Made by a program: the position numbers and the translations under genes
Part shown: positions 24,271 through 26,148 of the stretch, piece after piece
How the letters are laid out: every line of letters starts with the position of its first letter
Position numbering within the stretch: the stretch's first letter is position 1
Notes under the pieces: generated by a model
Database searches by the model: none
Told to the model about the DNA's origin: nothing
The model's input: only the letters and a program-made list of their open reading frames with translations
From: Candidatus Eiseniibacteriota bacterium
GTDB taxonomy: Bacteria; Eisenbacteria; RBG-16-71-46; JAFGJU01
Reading direction: 5' to 3'
Assembly (NCBI GenBank): GCA_016928935.1
Contig: JAFGJU010000192.1
Coordinates: forward strand, 1-26,148
Length of the DNA stretch: 26,148 nucleotides

Positions 24271-25208
24271 GACATCAATCTCAGGAGAATGGCCTTCTGC
24301 ATGTGCAGCCTGTTCTCCGCTTGGTCGAAGACCACCGAACGAGCCCCGTCCATGACGCTGTCGGTTATTTCGTCCCCCCTGTGGGCGGGCAGGCAGTGCA
24401 TGACCAGGCAGTCCGGCTTGGCGACGGCCACGAGGCCGTCGTCCACCCTGAACGCGGCGAACGTCTTCTTGCGCGCCTCGGCCTCTTCTTCCTGGCCCAT
24501 GCTTGCCCAGACGTCGGTGTAGATGACGTCCGCGCCTTGCGCGGCCCTGAGCGGCTCGCGGTGCAGCTCCACGCGTGAACCGACCTCCTGAGCGACAGGA
24601 CCCATCACCTCCGCCGGCGGTTCGTGCCCCTCCGGCACGCACACTCTGAGTGTGAAGCCGAACCTGGTCGCGGCGTTCAGCCATGAATTGCAGACGTTGT
24701 TGCCGTCCCCGATGAACAGCACAGTCATGGAATCCAGGTTCTTGCCCTTTTCCGAGGCCGTAAAAATGTCGGAAAGCACCTGGCAGGGGTGCAGCAAGTC
24801 GGTCAGGCCGTTTATCACGGGCACCGAGGCCTCGCGGGCCAGGTCCACGGCCACCGCGTGGCTGAACGTGCGGATCATGATGCCGTCGACGTACCTTGAG
24901 AGCACCCTGGCCACGTCGCCCACCGACTCTCTCCGGCCCAGGCCGATCTCCTTGTCCGTGAGGTATATCGAGCTCCCTCCGAGTTGGGCCATGCCCGCCT
25001 CGAAACTCACCTTGGTCCTCAGACTGGGCTTGTGAAATATGAGCCCCAGGGTCTTCCCGGCCAGGTCCGCGGACACCTTTCCCTCCATGAGCTCCCTCTT
25101 CTTTTTCGCCGCCAGGGTGATCAGCTCTTGGATCTCGACCCTGCTCAGGTCTTTGATTGACAGAAGACTCCCGGCCCGCCTGCCGGTGCCGGCTGACGCG
25201 TATGCCAC
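24267..25208 (-). CDS. argF: Ornithine carbamoyltransferase
   Basis: A 313-residue transferase making citrulline from ornithine and carbamoyl phosphate. The carbamoyl-phosphate motif reads KPSLRTKVSFE (STRT in most family members). 'GIMIRTFSH', 'DLLHPCQVLSD', 'DVWASMGQEEE' (SMG loop for ornithine) and 'MHCLPAHRGDEI' are all present, favouring ornithine over acetylornithine or aspartate as substrate. Length is normal. The start is GTG at 25208, with GGAGGT 5 nt upstream, 12 nt after the hslU stop. No other arginine gene is in view. Confidence 0.93.
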   Translation of the reverse strand: MAYASAGTGRRAGSLLSIKDLSRVEIQELITLAAKKKRELMEGKVSADLAGKTLGLIFHKPSLRTKVSFEAGMAQLGGSSIYLTDKEIGLGRRESVGDVARVLSRYVDGIMIRTFSHAVAVDLAREASVPVINGLTDLLHPCQVLSDIFTASEKGKNLDSMTVLFIGDGNNVCNSWLNAATRFGFTLRVCVPEGHEPPAEVMGPVAQEVGSRVELHREPLRAAQGADVIYTDVWASMGQEEEAEARKKTFAAFRVDDGLVAVAKPDCLVMHCLPAHRGDEITDSVMDGARSVVFDQAENRLHMQKAILLRLMS

Positions 25209-25220
25209 GTGCTACCTCCG

Positions 25221-26148
25221 TTACAGAATGTACCGACTCAGGTCCCTGTTTTCCACGATTCTGTCCAGCTTCTGCCGCACTACAGCGGCCGTCACTTCCA
25301 CTGTCTTCTTCCTGGCCTCCGGGACGGCAAACAGCAGGTCCTCCAGCAGCGTGGTCATGACAGTGTGAAGCCTCCTCGCGCCGATGTTCTCGGCCTGCTC
25401 GTTCACTCTCGTCGCTATGGAGGCAATCTCCTCGACTGCATCCTGACTGAACGAGACGGCTACGCCCTCGGTCTCCAGCAGCGCCTGGTATTGTTTCAGG
25501 AGGGCGTTCTTGGGCTCAGTGAGGATTCTGACGAAGTCGTCTTTCGTGAGGTTCTCCAACTCCACTCTTATCGGGAACCGGCCTTGGAGCTCGGGAATAA
25601 GGTCCGACGGCTTGCGCGAGTGGAACGCTCCCGCCGCTATGAACAGGATGTGGTCCGTCTTCACCATGCCGTACTTGGTCGCGACGGCGCTGCCCTCCAC
25701 TATGGGCAAAATGTCTCTTTGCACGCCTTCCCGCGACACGTCCGGACCGACCGTGCTCTTGCTGCCCACTATCTTGTCTATCTCGTCTATGAAGATGATG
25801 CCCGAGTTCTGCGCCCTGTCCAGCGCCTCCGACACCACCTTGTCCATGTCCACGAGCCGGTGAACCTCCTCCTGAAACAGGATGTTGCGGGCGTCGGACA
25901 CGGGAACCTGCGTGCGCTTCTTCTTCTGCGGAAACATGCCGCCGAAGGCCTCCTGCATGTTTATGTCCATCTCTTCCATGCCCGCGCTGGAGAATATTTC
26001 GATCGTCGGGAAAACCTTCGAGGCGACCTCCATCTCGACCACGCGCTTGTCCAGTTTCCCCTGCCTCAGCAGGTCTCTCATCTTGGCCCTGGTGACCTCC
26101 ATGCCGTCACGAGGGTCGTCCGGAAACAGGTCTACCTCGCCCTCGCCC
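25221..26148 (-). CDS. hslU: ATP-dependent protease ATPase subunit HslU (partial)
   Basis: The C-terminal 309 or so residues of the AAA+ unfoldase that feeds substrates to the HslV peptidase. The frame runs off the right edge, so Walker A and the pore loop are outside the window. Visible are the end of the I domain ('GKLDKRVVEMEV', 'MEEMDINMQEAFGGMFP'), Walker B 'GIIFIDEIDKIVGS', 'GVQRDILPIVEGS', sensor 1 'HILFIAAGAFH', 'DLIPELQGRFPIRVEL', sensor 2 'ENIGARRLHTVM', and the C-terminal tail ending RYIL that docks into HslV. An ATG at 26102 is internal to the protein, not the start. Confidence 0.95.
   Translation of the reverse strand, partial: GEGEVDLFPDDPRDGMEVTRAKMRDLLRQGKLDKRVVEMEVASKVFPTIEIFSSAGMEEMDINMQEAFGGMFPQKKKRTQVPVSDARNILFQEEVHRLVDMDKVVSEALDRAQNSGIIFIDEIDKIVGSKSTVGPDVSREGVQRDILPIVEGSAVATKYGMVKTDHILFIAAGAFHSRKPSDLIPELQGRFPIRVELENLTKDDFVRILTEPKNALLKQYQALLETEGVAVSFSQDAVEEIASIATRVNEQAENIGARRLHTVMTTLLEDLLFAVPEARKKTVEVTAAVVRQKLDRIVENRDLSRYIL

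Noticed and set aside
24271..24684. N-terminal extension of the Big_5-type lipoprotein
   Set aside because: It overlaps argF in another frame, and the signal peptide begins at the ATG at 24270.
1..26148. CRISPR arrays, insertion sequences, prophage, tRNA or rRNA genes
   Set aside because: None seen: no regularly spaced repeats, transposase, phage structural genes or tRNA-like folds in the short intergenic gaps.

Overview
The window is a densely coded, high-GC stretch (roughly 60-65% by eye) of a bacterial chromosome. The organism is a diderm (Gram-negative-type) bacterium: the window encodes an Omp85-type barrel, a second small outer-membrane barrel and several lipoproteins, and meso-DAP biosynthesis plus MurJ point to a standard peptidoglycan wall. 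Lipoproteins with an 'NPLDP' motif, a Big_5-type lipoprotein and a protease-propeller-barrel fusion are styles I associate with FCB-group and related candidate phyla (Eisenbacteria, Zixibacteria, KSB1 and similar). That placement is inference. Non-ATG starts are common.

Layout, left to right. (1) 1-249 has no convincing gene but carries a 28-bp sequence at 47-74 that reads on the minus strand as a chromosome-dimer resolution (dif) site. (2) 250-3669 (minus): a yfgM-like membrane TPR protein, an intracellular GH57 glucan hydrolase and a small Tic20/DUF4870-like membrane protein, behind an extended -10 promoter at 3762-3770. (3) 3786-13314 (minus): a long, tightly packed unit in the order murJ, uvrC, ogt, MBL-fold hydrolase, Xer-type recombinase, small outer-membrane barrel, RapA-like SNF2 helicase, and a zinc-motif partner translationally coupled to it. 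Four junctions are 4-nt ATGA/GTGA overlaps or gaps of about 10 nt. (4) 13315-13678 is an intergenic region with nested GC-rich inverted repeats and a near-consensus promoter for rpsT, which is on the plus strand. (5) 13969-15699 (minus): proS. (6) 15700-15891 is a divergent promoter region; 15892-17591 (plus) encodes a small exported membrane protein and an NHL/propeller-like lipoprotein with overlapping stop and start. (7) 17608-26148 (minus): one apparent operon of hslU (5' end outside the window), argF, a Big_5-type lipoprotein, dapF, dapA, dapB and a 947-residue outer-membrane protein combining an HExxH peptidase, a TolB/PD40-like propeller and an Omp85 barrel.

The genes combine cell-wall precursor supply (dapA/B/F, murJ), DNA repair and maintenance (uvrC, ogt, SNF2 helicase, Xer recombinase with its probable dif target), translation (rpsT, proS) and envelope proteins. 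Nearly all genes right of the dif-like site point toward it, as expected for leading-strand genes approaching a replication terminus. No CRISPR array, insertion sequence, prophage, tRNA or rRNA gene was seen. The items most worth a second look are the dif-like site, the protease-propeller-Omp85 fusion, and the SNF2 helicase with its zinc-motif partner.
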